Source: Pseudoduganella aquatica (GTDB lineage: Bacteria > Pseudomonadota > Gammaproteobacteria > Burkholderiales > Burkholderiaceae_D). From it: a stretch of 64,000 nucleotides of DNA. Numbering within the stretch: position 1 is the first letter of the stretch; every line of letters begins with the position of its first letter. The notes beneath the pieces were generated by a model. The model was given only the letters and a program-made list of their open reading frames with translations. It did no database searches and had not been told where the DNA came from. The translations under genes were made by a program, and so were the position numbers. The DNA is taken from positions 310,001-374,000 of the forward strand of contig NZ_WWCU01000002.1 of NCBI RefSeq assembly GCF_009857595.1, in the 5' to 3' direction. Shown here piece by piece: positions 51,686 through 60,678 of this stretch.

Positions 51686-52600
51686 TTACAGTACGTTAAA
51701 CAGGGACAGGTTGCTTACCTTGGCATAGGCCTTGTAAGTGGATTGTAATGCAATATTGTAACCGTTTAGCTCGGTCGCGGCGACACCGTAGTCGAGCTTG
51801 CCGATATCGGTCAGCGCCATCTGGTTCGACAGGCTGACGTTGCTGTGGTTGTCCTTCAGCGTGGCCAGGATGTTCTGCGAGCCGCCGAAGGCCGCGATCT
51901 TGCTCGACACCAGCGTCATGGTGTCGTCCGAGCCGTCCAGCGCGCCTTGCAGCAGGGCGCGCATGGTGGGATCGTTGGGCGACACGCCCGGCACGGTCAG
52001 GCCATCGAGCACGGAGTCGATCTGGTTCAGAAAGGTTTCCAGGCCCTGCACATCCACGTTGGCGGTCTGCGCGATGCCGTTGCCGACCACGACTTCCTGC
52101 TTGCCGTTGTTGCCGGCGTAGCTGTAGCGCGCGCCCGGCGCCGCGCTGGCGTCGAAGCTGATGGCCGGCGTGGTGGTGAGGGTGCCCGAGAAAATGTATT
52201 TGCCTTCCTGGTCCTTGACGTTGGCGCTGTAGAGCATACTTTCGCGCAGCGACTGCAGCGAGGTGACCATGGACTGCAAGTCGTCCGGCGTGGTGCTGCC
52301 GCCGTCCAGCGCCCACACCATCAGGTCGCGCACCTGGTTGACGTCGCCGACCACGCTGGTCAGATAGGTCTCGTTCTTTTGCAGGCGGATCTGCACCGCG
52401 TCGATATTGGCGGTGTACTGGCCGATGATGGCTTCTTCGCGGTTCAGGCGCGAAATGCGCACATTCGACACCGGATCGTCGGACGGCACCTGGATGCGCG
52501 CGCCCGAGGCCATTTGCGCGGTCAGGCGGTTCACCGCGTCCTGGTTGTAGGACAGCGAGCGGTTCATCACGGCTTGGGTCTGGGAAGTGGCGATACGCAT
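51686..52600 (-). CDS. flgL: Flagellar hook-filament junction protein FlgL
   Basis: The 304-residue product is hook-associated protein 3, which joins hook to filament outside the cell. The N-terminal helix has the family pattern MRIATSQTQAVMNRSLSYNQ, LTAQMASGARIQVPSDDPVS, and the C-terminus LNGYNIALQSTYKAYAKVSN, both needed for coiled-coil packing with flagellin. It is secreted through the flagellar export gate and has no cleaved signal. It follows flgK by 10 bp and precedes the uncharacterised gene by five. The size is normal for the family. Confidence 0.92.
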   Translation of the reverse strand: MRIATSQTQAVMNRSLSYNQDAVNRLTAQMASGARIQVPSDDPVSNVRISRLNREEAIIGQYTANIDAVQIRLQKNETYLTSVVGDVNQVRDLMVWALDGGSTTPDDLQSMVTSLQSLRESMLYSANVKDQEGKYIFSGTLTTTPAISFDASAAPGARYSYAGNNGKQEVVVGNGIAQTANVDVQGLETFLNQIDSVLDGLTVPGVSPNDPTMRALLQGALDGSDDTMTLVSSKIAAFGGSQNILATLKDNHSNVSLSNQMALTDIGKLDYGVAATELNGYNIALQSTYKAYAKVSNLSLFNVL

Positions 52601-52610
52601 GGCGGCCCTC

Positions 52611-53981
52611 TTAGTTGAACATCGCCAAGGTGGCGTCGAACAGGTTGTTGGCCACTGCCAGCACTTTCATGTTGGCCTGGTACATATTCTGGAACTCCAC
52701 CAGGTTGATCGCTTCCTCGTCCTGGTTCACGCCGCTGGTCGATTTCCAGTCATCCTCGGACTGCTGGCGGATGGTGGTGGCGGTTTTCAGCAGCGCCTGG
52801 TTTTGCTGGCTGTCGATGCCCAGCTTGCCCACCAGCTGGGTGTCGGCGTCGCCCACCAGCACGGAGCCGATGGAGGTCAGCGTGACGGGCTGGTTCTTGA
52901 TGGTGATGAGCTGCTGCAGGTTGGCGCTGTCGCCCGGCGTGCCGTCGGCCGAGAAGGCCAGGTCGGAGGCCTGGAAGGCCGGGTCGATCTGCAGCATGCC
53001 GGTGGTGCTGGCGGCGTTGAAGGAGAACAGGTCCTTGCCCGGGTTGCCGGCCGTGTCGAAGCCGGCGCGCAACTGGGTGTTGACCTTGTCGGCCATCTGC
53101 TCGGCCAGGTCCTTGATCGACTGCTGCAGCGGCTGCAGGATGTTTTTGTCGTAGTCGGCCAGGCCGCCCATCTGGCCGCCCACCTTGGTGTCGTCCAGCT
53201 GGAACTGCGAATTGCCGAATTTCAGCGTGAGCACCGGGTCGCCGGCGGTGCTGACCAGGGACACGGTGCTGGCCAGGTTGCCCACCACCAGCGGCTGGCC
53301 GGTGCGCATGGAGACGCTGCGCGAGCCGTCCGGCTGGTCGATCACTTCGATCGACACCATGGAGGCCAGCTGGTCGATCGCCATGTCGCGCTCGTCGACC
53401 AGGGCCGAGGTGTTGGTGCCGCCGGCGGCCGCGCCCGCGATGCCTTCATTCAGGCGAGCGATATTGGCCAGGGTCTGGTTCATCGACGGCAGCAGGGCGT
53501 CGCGCTGCTGGCGCACGGACAGGCGCTGGTTGGCCGTCACGTTGTAGATGCTGTTGAAGTGCTGCGACATGGAGTTGGCCGCCGTCACCACCTGCTGGCG
53601 CAGCGGGGTCGAGGTCGGGTCCACGCCGGCCGCGTTGAGGGCCTTGAAGAACTCGTCCACGCCGTTGCTCAGGCCGGACTTGTCGTCGCCCATCACGCGT
53701 TCGAGCTGCGACAGGTAGGGCTGGGTCTGGCTGTGCGCGCCCAGGTCGGAGGCCGCGCGCCACATCTGCTGGTTCTTGTAGGAGTCGGAGAAACGCAGCA
53801 AACCGCCCACTTGCACGCCTTCGCCGGCCTGTTTCGAGCCGAGGCCGGGCGCCATGGCATTGAGGAGCACGCCCTGGCGGGTGTAGCCCTTCGTCTGCAA
53901 GTTGGCAATGTTTTGGCTGGTGGTGTTGAGGGCCGTTTGGGCGGCGATCGAACCGGACAGCGCGTTGCTGAGTATGCTCAT
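52611..53981 (-). CDS. flgK: Flagellar hook-associated protein FlgK
   Basis: The 456-residue product is hook-associated protein 1. The N-terminal axial helix begins MSILSNALSGSIAAQTALNT and SQNIANLQTKGYTRQGVLLN; the C-terminal helix ends in EEAINLVEFQNMYQANMKVL and LFDATLAMFN, as in other FlgK proteins. The central domain is of moderate size, so the protein is shorter than the roughly 550 residues of enteric FlgK. It is preceded by a 96-bp gap after flgJ that holds a strong dyad, so it may have its own late promoter. With flgL it forms the junction between hook and filament. Confidence 0.92.
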   Translation of the reverse strand: MSILSNALSGSIAAQTALNTTSQNIANLQTKGYTRQGVLLNAMAPGLGSKQAGEGVQVGGLLRFSDSYKNQQMWRAASDLGAHSQTQPYLSQLERVMGDDKSGLSNGVDEFFKALNAAGVDPTSTPLRQQVVTAANSMSQHFNSIYNVTANQRLSVRQQRDALLPSMNQTLANIARLNEGIAGAAAGGTNTSALVDERDMAIDQLASMVSIEVIDQPDGSRSVSMRTGQPLVVGNLASTVSLVSTAGDPVLTLKFGNSQFQLDDTKVGGQMGGLADYDKNILQPLQQSIKDLAEQMADKVNTQLRAGFDTAGNPGKDLFSFNAASTTGMLQIDPAFQASDLAFSADGTPGDSANLQQLITIKNQPVTLTSIGSVLVGDADTQLVGKLGIDSQQNQALLKTATTIRQQSEDDWKSTSGVNQDEEAINLVEFQNMYQANMKVLAVANNLFDATLAMFN

Positions 53982-54010
53982 TGGTGCTGGTCTTTCCTGG
54001 TGTAGGCTTG

Positions 54011-54041
54011 GACCAGTTGCTTTAAAGCATCATCACTGGTC
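54011..54041. promoter_or_regulatory. Nested dyad between flgJ and flgK
   Basis: GACCAGT (54011-54017) and ACTGGTC (54035-54041) enclose the perfect 12-bp palindrome TGCTTTAAAGCA (54018-54029). The structure lies 30 bp upstream of the flgK start in the only long gap of the flg operon. It may be an operator, a leader hairpin, or a processing site that separates hook-basal-body from late genes. No sigma-28-type box with correct spacing could be confirmed beside it. Confidence 0.5.
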
Positions 54042-54077
54042 CGTTAACTGATAAAGGCGACCACTTTTCATGTGGGA

Positions 54078-54500
54078 TTAAATATTTTTGCCAGTATTTG
54101 CTACAGGCGCCAGCGGCATGGGGACGCCGGGCTGGTGGGCGGGAGCCGGTGCGGCCGGCAGCAGCTGGCGCAGGATGGCGTCGGCCACGCCGAAGGCGCG
54201 CTGGCCGGCCATCTGGTCGGCCACCAGGTTGTCGGCCATGTCCAGCATGTCGCGGTTGATGCTGTCCTTGTGTTCCTCGTCCTTGAGCGCCTCGGTGGAG
54301 CTGCGCATGCGGTGCAGCATGTCGCCGATAAAGAAGGACTCGAACTTGACGGCCGCCTCGGTGGCCTTGGCGCGGTAGTGGGCGGCGGCCGGATCGGCGT
54401 CGGCCTCGGCGGCGGCGGCGTTGGCCACCGGCGCCAGCGCGGGCTGGTCGGACCGGCCTATGCTGAACTGGCGCGGGAGGATGGGGGCGAAGCGGTCCAT
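54078..54500 (-). CDS. flgJ: Flagellar rod-binding protein FlgJ, N-terminal domain only
   Basis: The 140-residue product corresponds to the rod-binding (rod cap) half of FlgJ: KATEAAVKFESFFIGDMLHR, MRSSTEALKDEEHKDSINRD, MLDMADNLVADQMAGQRAFG and VADAILRQLL. The peptidoglycan hydrolase half present in the 310-residue enteric FlgJ is absent; the C-terminus is instead a short Pro/Ala-rich tail (PAAPAPAHQPGVPMPLAPVA). A separate gene at 61487-62272 encodes a domain of that missing kind. It lies 13 bp after flgI and its position in the operon is the standard one. Confidence 0.9.
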   Translation of the reverse strand: MDRFAPILPRQFSIGRSDQPALAPVANAAAAEADADPAAAHYRAKATEAAVKFESFFIGDMLHRMRSSTEALKDEEHKDSINRDMLDMADNLVADQMAGQRAFGVADAILRQLLPAAPAPAHQPGVPMPLAPVANTGKNI

Positions 54501-54513
54501 GGCGTGCTTTCTA

Positions 54514-55644
54514 TTAGATGACGACCAGTTCGCCTTCGATGGCGCCGGCCTGGTCCAGCGCCTGCAGGATGGCCATGATGTCGTCCGGCGAGGCGCCCAG
54601 CGAGTTGACGGTGTCGATAATGGTTTGCAGCTTGGCGCCGGCCGGCCACTTGAACATCTGGCCCGAGCCCTGGTCCACGCTGACGTTGGACTGCGGCGTG
54701 ACCTGGGTGCTGCCCTGGCCGAAGGCGTTCGGCTGGCTGACCTTGGACGATTCCGAGATCACCACCTTCAGCGAGCCGTGGGTGACGGCGGCGGCGCGCA
54801 CGCGCAGGCCCTCGGCGATCACCACGGTGCCGGTGCGCGAGTTGAACACCACTTTCGGGTTCTCGTCGCCCACTTCGATGGGCAGGGTTTCCAGCTTGGC
54901 CATGAAGGCCACGCGCTGGGTCGGATTCTCGGGCGCCACCACGTCCACGCTGGTGGCGTCGGTGGTGCTGGCGATGTCGCCGAATTTCTTGTTGATGGAC
55001 TCCACGATATTGGTGGCGGTCTGGAAATGCGGGTGGCGCAGCGACAGGCGCACGGTGGGCTTGGTGGCGAAGTCGCTGGCGATTTCGCGCTCGATGGTGG
55101 CGCCGTTCGGAATCCGGCCCGAGGTGGGCGTGTTCACCGTCACCGACGAGCCGCTCTTGCCGGCGGCGGACAGGCCGCCCACCACCACATTGCCCTGGGC
55201 CAGCGCGTAGACCTCGTTGTCGGCCGCGCGCAGCGGGGTCAGCAGCAGGGCGCCGCCGCGCAGGCTCTTGGCGTCGCCCAGCGAGGACACGGTGATGTCG
55301 ATGGCCTGGCCGCGCCGGTAGCCCGGCGGAAACACGGCGCTGACCATGACGGTGGCCACGTTCTTGCTTTTCGCGTCGGTGCCGTCCGGCACTTTCACGC
55401 CGAACTGCTTGAGCATATTGATCACGGACTGGCTGGAGAACTTGACCTGGGTCGAGTCGCCGCTGCCGTTCAGGCCCACCACCAGGCCGTAGCCCACCAG
55501 CGGGTTGTCGCGCACGCCCTCGATGCTGACCAGGTTGCGCAGCGTCTGCGCGGCCTGGGCCGGCTGGGCGGACAGCACGCCCAGCAGCGCGGTGCAGGCG
55601 AGGGCGGCGGAGAAGAGCGAGGTGCGGAAGGAGGTGCGGCGCAT
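54514..55644 (-). CDS. flgI: Flagellar P-ring protein FlgI
   Basis: The 376-residue product forms the periplasmic P ring around the rod. It has a signal peptide ([20 protein letters not shown], ending AQA) and the family blocks [79 protein letters not shown] and [20 protein letters not shown]. Its presence with FlgH shows that this flagellum crosses both envelope layers, as expected for a Gram-negative cell. It lies nine bases after flgH. Confidence 0.94.
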   Translation of the reverse strand: MRRTSFRTSLFSAALACTALLGVLSAQPAQAAQTLRNLVSIEGVRDNPLVGYGLVVGLNGSGDSTQVKFSSQSVINMLKQFGVKVPDGTDAKSKNVATVMVSAVFPPGYRRGQAIDITVSSLGDAKSLRGGALLLTPLRAADNEVYALAQGNVVVGGLSAAGKSGSSVTVNTPTSGRIPNGATIEREIASDFATKPTVRLSLRHPHFQTATNIVESINKKFGDIASTTDATSVDVVAPENPTQRVAFMAKLETLPIEVGDENPKVVFNSRTGTVVIAEGLRVRAAAVTHGSLKVVISESSKVSQPNAFGQGSTQVTPQSNVSVDQGSGQMFKWPAGAKLQTIIDTVNSLGASPDDIMAILQALDQAGAIEGELVVI

Positions 55645-55653
55645 GGTGCTACC

Positions 55654-56316
55654 TTAGAACGGCATGTAGGGACTGCTGAAGAAACGCGTCAGCCAGCCCG
55701 GGGAGTTGGCGTCGGCCAGGGTGCCCTGGCCGGAATAGGCGATGCGCGCGTTGGCGATGCGCAGCGAGGACACGCGGTTGTCGGCGTCGATGTCGGCCGC
55801 GCGCACATAGCCGCGCAGGCGCACGAATTCTTCGCCCTGGTTCAAGGTCAGCATTTTTTCGCCGGCCAGGCGCAGCAGGCCGTTCGGCATGACTTCCTGC
55901 ACGATCACGGTGATGGCGCCGGACAGCGCATTCTGCTGGGTGCTGGTGGCGTCGCCCTGGAAGGTGCGGCCGGCGTTCAGGTCGATGCCGGCCTTGGGGC
56001 GCACCTTGCCCAGCAGGCTGGGCGCGGCCACGCTGACGCCGGAGTCCTTCTTGAAGGAGGTGCCGGCGCTCTTCGAGGCCTGGGTGGTCTCTTCCAGCAG
56101 CACGGTGACCACGTCGCCGACGCGGAAGGCGCGGCTGTCCGAGGTCAGCGAGACGCCGGAGTCGGCGGCGTACACGCCGCCGGAGGTGCCGCGCGGGGCG
56201 GCCGAGCGCGCCATGGTGGGCGCCTCGTCGAACGGCCCCGGCCGAACGGCCGGCGGCTGGATGGCGGCGCAGCCGCCCAGCAGCAGCGCGGCCAGGACGG
56301 GCAGGGCGGTTTTCAT
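55654..56316 (-). CDS. flgH: Flagellar L-ring lipoprotein FlgH
   Basis: The 220-residue product is the outer-membrane L ring. The N-terminus MKTALPVLAALLLGGCAAIQ has a clear lipobox (LLGGC). Then come VSLTSDSRAFRVGDVVTVLL, NALSGAITVIVQEVMPNGLL and FVRLRGYVRAADIDADNRVS, all typical of FlgH. The gene starts at 56316, where its ATG shares a base with the flgG stop (TGATG), so it is translationally coupled. The larger reading to 57093 in the same frame is a shadow of flgG. Confidence 0.93.
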   Translation of the reverse strand: MKTALPVLAALLLGGCAAIQPPAVRPGPFDEAPTMARSAAPRGTSGGVYAADSGVSLTSDSRAFRVGDVVTVLLEETTQASKSAGTSFKKDSGVSVAAPSLLGKVRPKAGIDLNAGRTFQGDATSTQQNALSGAITVIVQEVMPNGLLRLAGEKMLTLNQGEEFVRLRGYVRAADIDADNRVSSLRIANARIAYSGQGTLADANSPGWLTRFFSSPYMPF

Positions 56317-57107
56317 CAGCGTGCCGCCTGCGACAGGTACTGCAGCATATTGTCGGCGGCGGTCAGCACCTTGGTGTTCATCTCGTAGGTGCGCTGGGCG
56401 GCGATCATGTCCACCATTTCTTCCACCACCTGCACGTTGGAGCCTTCCAGCGCGCCCTGCTTCAGCTTGCCGAACTGGTCGGTGCCTGGATTGCCTTCGG
56501 TCGGCGCGCCGGAGGCGGCGGTTTCGGCAAACAGGTTCTCGCCCAGGGCCTGCAGGCCGGTCGGGTTGATAAACGAGGTCAGGGTCAGCTGGCCCAGCAC
56601 GGTGGGGGCGGCGGTGCCGGCCACGGTGGCCGAGACCACGCCGTTTTCCGCGATGGTGATGGCGGTGGCGTTGGCCGGAATGGTGATCTGCGGCACCAGC
56701 GGCAGGCCGGCGCTGTTGACCAGGATGCCGTTCTGGTCGGGCTGCAGCTGGCCGGCGCGGGTGTAGGCCGGTTCGCCGTCCGGGCGGCGCACCTGGAAGA
56801 AGCCGTTGCCGTTGATGGCCACGTCGAGCGCGTTGGTGGTGTTCTGGATATTGCCGTTGGTGAAGATCTTCTGCGTGCCCACCAGCTGCACGCCGTTGCC
56901 CAGCTGCACGCCGGACGGCGCCAGCGTGTTGTTGCCGGCGCGCTGGGCGCCCGGCTGCTGCTCGATCGAGTAGAACAGGTCCTGGAAGGCGACGCGGTCG
57001 CGCTTGAAGCCGACGGTGTTGGCGTTGGCCAGGTTGTTGGCGATGGTTTGCAGCTTGGCGTCCTGCGCCTGCACACCGGTCTTGCTGATCCACATTGCTG
57101 GATTCAT
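56316..57107 (-). CDS. flgG: Flagellar distal rod protein FlgG (lateral type)
   Basis: The 263-residue product is the distal rod subunit. The start MNPAMWISKTGVQAQDAKLQ and TIANNLANANTVGFKRDRVA resemble the lateral or Flag-2 LfgG proteins more than the primary FlgG proteins, which begin MIRSLWIAKTG. The middle has TNALDVAINGNGFFQVRRPD, and the C-terminus NVQVVEEMVDMIAAQRTYEM is the flg_bbr_C motif. It is 34 bp after flgF. Confidence 0.92.
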   Translation of the reverse strand: MNPAMWISKTGVQAQDAKLQTIANNLANANTVGFKRDRVAFQDLFYSIEQQPGAQRAGNNTLAPSGVQLGNGVQLVGTQKIFTNGNIQNTTNALDVAINGNGFFQVRRPDGEPAYTRAGQLQPDQNGILVNSAGLPLVPQITIPANATAITIAENGVVSATVAGTAAPTVLGQLTLTSFINPTGLQALGENLFAETAASGAPTEGNPGTDQFGKLKQGALEGSNVQVVEEMVDMIAAQRTYEMNTKVLTAADNMLQYLSQAAR

Positions 57108-57141
57108 GATAACTCCTTGATAGTCCTGTCGTTGGGTGGGC

Positions 57142-57867
57142 TCAGCCGCCGATCAGGCGGTTGCCGGCTTCAGCCATGCTGTCGCTGGCTTTGAACAGCT
57201 TCATCTGCATTTCAAACGTACGGTTCAAGCTCATGGTGGCGACCATTTCCTCGACCGCCGACACATTGCTGCCTTCCAGGTGGCCGGAGCTGACCTTGAC
57301 GGTCTCGTCGGCGGCCAGCGGCTGGCCGTCGCGCGCCACCAGCAGGCCCGCTTCGTTCTTGGTCAGTTCGGACGCTTCGGCTTTCACCAGCTTGAGCTTG
57401 TCGACCACCTGCAGCTGGGCCGTGCCCGGCGTCAGGATGGACACCGTGCCGTCCTGGCCGATCTGCACCTTGGTATGGATGGGCAGCGTGATCGGGCCGC
57501 CTTCGCCCAGGATGGGCATGCCGCCCACCGTCATGGCGCCGTCGGCGTCCAGCGTAATGGCGCCGGCGCGGGTGTAGCCCTCGCCGGTGGGGCCTTGCAC
57601 GGTGAAGAAGCCGTCGCCGGCGATGGCCACGTCCAGCTCGCGGCCGGTCGACTTCATCGTGCCGCTGCGGGTGGTGACGGCGTTGGCCTGCATGTCGGCC
57701 ATGTGGCGGTCGTCGTAGCCGTAGCCGCTCAGCGGGCGCGAGGTCGACAGCTCCAGGTTGGCGCGGAAGCCGGTGGTGTCCATATTCGCCAGGTTGTTGG
57801 CGTGGACCTGTTGCCCGCGCAGCGCCCGTTCGGCGCCGCTCATGGCGGTGTAGATCAGTGCGTCCAT
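57142..57867 (-). CDS. flgF: Flagellar proximal rod protein FlgF (lateral type)
   Basis: The 241-residue product is a rod subunit. It has the N-terminal MDALIYTAMSGAERALRGQQ and HANNLANMDTTGFRANLELS, the central GRELDVAIAGDGFFTVQGPT and the C-terminal NVSAVEEMVATMSLNRTFEM. The MDxLIYTAxSGA opening is the style of lateral-type FlgF. It stands between flgE (20 bp upstream) and flgG, the standard order. Like other axial proteins it lacks a signal peptide and is exported by the flagellar type III system. Confidence 0.91.
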   Translation of the reverse strand: MDALIYTAMSGAERALRGQQVHANNLANMDTTGFRANLELSTSRPLSGYGYDDRHMADMQANAVTTRSGTMKSTGRELDVAIAGDGFFTVQGPTGEGYTRAGAITLDADGAMTVGGMPILGEGGPITLPIHTKVQIGQDGTVSILTPGTAQLQVVDKLKLVKAEASELTKNEAGLLVARDGQPLAADETVKVSSGHLEGSNVSAVEEMVATMSLNRTFEMQMKLFKASDSMAEAGNRLIGG

Positions 57868-57887
57868 GTGTCAGTCCCGGCCGGCGC

Positions 57888-59123
57888 TTACAGTGCTTGC
57901 ATCAGCGACTGCAGCATGGCGCTCTCGGTCTGGATGACCTTGGAGTTGGCCTGGTAGTTGCGCTGCGAGGTCATCAGGCCGACCAGTTCGGTGGTCACGT
58001 CCACGTTGGACTGCTCCAGCGAAGCCACGCTCAGCGCGCCGGCCATGCCGTTGCCCGGGGTGCCGAACAGCGGCGTGCCGGAGTCGTTCGAGGCCAGCCA
58101 GCTGGTGTCGCTGACCGGGGTCAGCGAGCCCTCGTCGGGGAAGGTGGCCACGGTCAGCTTGCCGACGGACTGGCGCTGGTCGTTGCTGTACTTGGCCACC
58201 AGCGAGCCGTCCTTGGCCAGCTCGACGCCGATAAAGGTACCCGAGGCGTAGCCGTCGGCCTTGTTGGTCGAGGTGGTCGCTTCGCCGGCGAACTGGGTGG
58301 TGCCGGTGTAGTCGATGGTCAGGTTGATGACCGCCGCGCCATTGGCCGGATCGTAGGTCAGCGCGTGCTTGGGGTCGGGCAGCGCCGCAGCGTCGATCGC
58401 GCCCTTGGCGTCGAACGGCAGGTCGATGTCCAGCGCCGGGTCCATGCCGTTGCCGTCCATGGCGTAGGTCACATGCACGTTGTTGGTGGCGGTCTTGATG
58501 AAGTACTGCGTCATCGTGTGCTGGTTGCCCTGCGAGTCGTACACCACGGACACGCGCGACATATTGTAGGACTCCGGCGCCGGCGAGGTCACGGTCGGGG
58601 TGGTCGTCGGCGGCGCGAAGGGGTTCACCGCCGGGTCGATGGTTTTCCAGTCGGCCGACAGGTTGCTGACGTATTTCAGGTTCTCGCTGGCCACGGCCGG
58701 AATCTGGCCGGTCGGCACCTGCAGGTCGCCCATGGGGCCGAGGGTGGTCGACGGCGGGGTGATGGAGAAGCCCTGCACGCGGCGGTCGGACGCATCAACC
58801 AGGTAGCCCTCGGTGCTGGCGTGGAAAATGCCGACGCGGGTGTAGTTGTTCTGGCCCTGGATGTCCTTGGTGACGAAGAAGCCGCGGCCGTTGATGGCGG
58901 CGTCCAGGCCGATGCCGGTGTTGACCACGCCGCCGTTCTTGCCGATCGACTGGGTCACCGAGCCGATTTGCACGCCGGTCGCCTGGTCGCCCGCGTACTG
59001 CGAGGCGAAGTTGGCGCGGCTGGCCTTGAAACCATAGGTACCCGCATTGGCGATGTTGTTGGAGATGGTGCCCAGTTGCTGGTTAATTGCCTGGATGCCG
59101 GACAGTGCGATATCGAAACTCAT
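57888..59123 (-). CDS. flgE: Flagellar hook protein FlgE (lateral type)
   Basis: The 411-residue product is the hook subunit. It begins MSFDIALSGIQAINQQLGTI and NNIANAGTYGFKASRANFAS, as in lateral FlgE, and continues with IGLDAAINGRGFFVTKDIQG, the variable hook domains and a C-terminal NVDVTTELVGLMTSQRNYQA and QTESAMLQSLMQAL. The size is normal. The 70-bp gap to flgD has no obvious terminator or promoter, so it is read as part of the same operon. Confidence 0.93.
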   Translation of the reverse strand: MSFDIALSGIQAINQQLGTISNNIANAGTYGFKASRANFASQYAGDQATGVQIGSVTQSIGKNGGVVNTGIGLDAAINGRGFFVTKDIQGQNNYTRVGIFHASTEGYLVDASDRRVQGFSITPPSTTLGPMGDLQVPTGQIPAVASENLKYVSNLSADWKTIDPAVNPFAPPTTTPTVTSPAPESYNMSRVSVVYDSQGNQHTMTQYFIKTATNNVHVTYAMDGNGMDPALDIDLPFDAKGAIDAAALPDPKHALTYDPANGAAVINLTIDYTGTTQFAGEATTSTNKADGYASGTFIGVELAKDGSLVAKYSNDQRQSVGKLTVATFPDEGSLTPVSDTSWLASNDSGTPLFGTPGNGMAGALSVASLEQSNVDVTTELVGLMTSQRNYQANSKVIQTESAMLQSLMQAL

Positions 59124-59193
59124 GGCGGATACCTTTCGTGGTGTACTGAGTTGTACTTGCTTGCTAGATGAACAAATGTTTTAAAGCGGTGGT

Positions 59194-59862
59194 TCAGTTG
59201 CTGGCGACGGTGCTGCCGGCCTTGCCGTTGAAGGCGGTGATGTAAGCCGGCGAGGTCTCGCCGACGTTGGCCACGTTGAGCACCACCGCGCCGCCGGAAC
59301 CAAGGCGCACGCTGTTCAGGCGGCCGATCAGGTCGATCGACGCGTCTTCCTTGCTGCTCGTTTCCACGCGCATCTTGTAGTTGCCTGCCGGCAGGCCCAG
59401 GGCTTGCGGGTCGAGCGCGAAGGGCACCGCGCCGCTGGACTGCGCGCCCAGTTCGATCTTGTGTTCCTTGCCATCCAGGCCGGTCAGCACCAGGGTGGTC
59501 TTGTTGCTGCTGGCCGCCAGCGTGATCTCGCCCTTGACCTTGGTGCTGTCCAGCTCCACCGAGGTGGACGCCACCTGCACGTCCGAGCCCACTTGCGCGC
59601 CCAGCGCGAGCACCTGCATGCTTTGCAGGATGCTGGCGTTGGCGCTGGTGAGGTTGCCCACGTTCTGCAGCGCTTCGGTCTGCGACAGCTGGGTCAGCTG
59701 GCTGATAAACTGGCTGGGATCGCTGGGCGACAGCGGGTCCTGGTTCTGGATCTGGGCCACCAGCAGTTTGGTGAACATGGTGGACGTTTCGCTGCCGTTG
59801 GCCAGCGGATTGGAACCGGCGGTCTGGGTGGCCGGGGTATTGGAGAAGAAATTAGTTTGCAT
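59194..59862 (-). CDS. flgD: Flagellar hook-capping protein FlgD
   Basis: The 222-residue product is the scaffold that caps the growing hook. The N-terminal block has MFTKLLVAQIQNQDPLSPSD and QFISQLTQLSQTEALQNVGN, the conserved FlgD signature, preceded by a Thr/Ser/Asn-rich export segment. The C-terminal part is the FlgD Ig-like and tudor-like region (GLPAGNYKMRVETSSKEDAS). It begins three bases after flgC, so the two are coupled. Confidence 0.93.
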   Translation of the reverse strand: MQTNFFSNTPATQTAGSNPLANGSETSTMFTKLLVAQIQNQDPLSPSDPSQFISQLTQLSQTEALQNVGNLTSANASILQSMQVLALGAQVGSDVQVASTSVELDSTKVKGEITLAASSNKTTLVLTGLDGKEHKIELGAQSSGAVPFALDPQALGLPAGNYKMRVETSSKEDASIDLIGRLNSVRLGSGGAVVLNVANVGETSPAYITAFNGKAGSTVASN

Positions 59863-59865
59863 GGC

Positions 59866-60282
59866 TTAACCTTCACCGAGTTTGAGCAGCGACTGCTGCA
59901 TGGAGCGGATGCGACCCAGCACTTCCACGTTGGTTTCAAAGGCGCGCGAGGCCGACATCATGTCGGTCATCTCGGCCACCTGGTTGACGTTGGGGTAGTA
60001 CACCATGCCCTCGGCATTGGCCAGCGGATTGCCCGGCTCGTAGACCTTGCGCAGCGGCTCGCTGCTCTCGACCACGTCCAGCACCTGCACGCGGCCGCCG
60101 TTGTCGGCGTTGGCGCCTTCGTTCATCACGGCCGCGAACACCGGCTTGCGCGCGCGGTAGGTCTGGTTTTCATTGCCGGACACCGAGTCCGCGTTGGCCA
60201 GGTTGCTGGCCACGGTATTGAGGCGCACCGTCTGCGCCGCCATCGCCGAACCGGCGATCTGGGAAATGTCTTTGAAGCTCAT
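59866..60282 (-). CDS. flgC: Flagellar proximal rod protein FlgC
   Basis: The 138-residue product is a rod subunit. The start MSFKDISQIAGSAMAAQTVR and NTVASNLANADSVSGNENQT, with YRARKPVFAAVM in the middle and MTDMMSASRAFETNVEVLGR at the C-terminus, are the standard FlgC blocks. It follows flgB by 33 bp and precedes flgD by three. Confidence 0.93.
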   Translation of the reverse strand: MSFKDISQIAGSAMAAQTVRLNTVASNLANADSVSGNENQTYRARKPVFAAVMNEGANADNGGRVQVLDVVESSEPLRKVYEPGNPLANAEGMVYYPNVNQVAEMTDMMSASRAFETNVEVLGRIRSMQQSLLKLGEG

Positions 60283-60315
60283 GGGGATGCCCTGTTGGCC
60301 GGGTGGTTGACCGGT

Positions 60316-60678
60316 TTATTGACCATTGATCGCTTTGGCCAGCCCCTTGAGCTTCATATTAATGAAGGTCAAGCTGGTCTGGAAGTCGCTCGCGTTCTGC
60401 GAGAAGGCCGCCTGTTCGACGCCGATCTCGACGGTGTTCCCGTCGCGGGTGGGGTGGTAGGGCACGCGGTAGAGCGCGTTGCCGTCCGCATCGAGTTCCG
60501 GCTCGCCGGTTTGCAGGGCCTGGGTCTGGGCCAGCGTGGCGGCGAAATCCATGTCCTGGGCCTGGTAGCCCGGCGTGTTCTCATTGGCAATATTCGATGC
60601 CAGGATGCGCGTGCGTTCGGCACGCAAATGGAGCGCATCGCCATGCAGGCCAAGTGCGTCTTTGAAATTAATGCCCAT
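60316..60678 (-). CDS. flgB: Flagellar proximal rod protein FlgB
   Basis: The 120-residue product is the first rod subunit and the first gene of the minus-strand operon. It has LHLRAERTRILASNIANENT, PGYQAQDMDFAATLAQTQAL and a C-terminal VEQAAFSQNASDFQTSLTFI, typical of FlgB. The start at 60678 is near the divergent flgA promoter region, where inverted repeats are seen. TTCCCTCCTGT just upstream on the plus strand reads as an AGGAGGG ribosome site on the minus strand. Confidence 0.93.
   Translation of the reverse strand: MGINFKDALGLHGDALHLRAERTRILASNIANENTPGYQAQDMDFAATLAQTQALQTGEPELDADGNALYRVPYHPTRDGNTVEIGVEQAAFSQNASDFQTSLTFINMKLKGLAKAINGQ

Noticed and set aside
54078..54500. Truncated flgJ as a pseudogene
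   Set aside because: The rod-binding domain is complete with a proper stop and operon position, and the missing domain is encoded separately, so this is a split and not decay.
57108..57141. Short gaps within the flg operon as internal promoters
   Set aside because: The gaps of 3 to 70 bp other than the flgJ-flgK gap show no clear promoter boxes or terminators.
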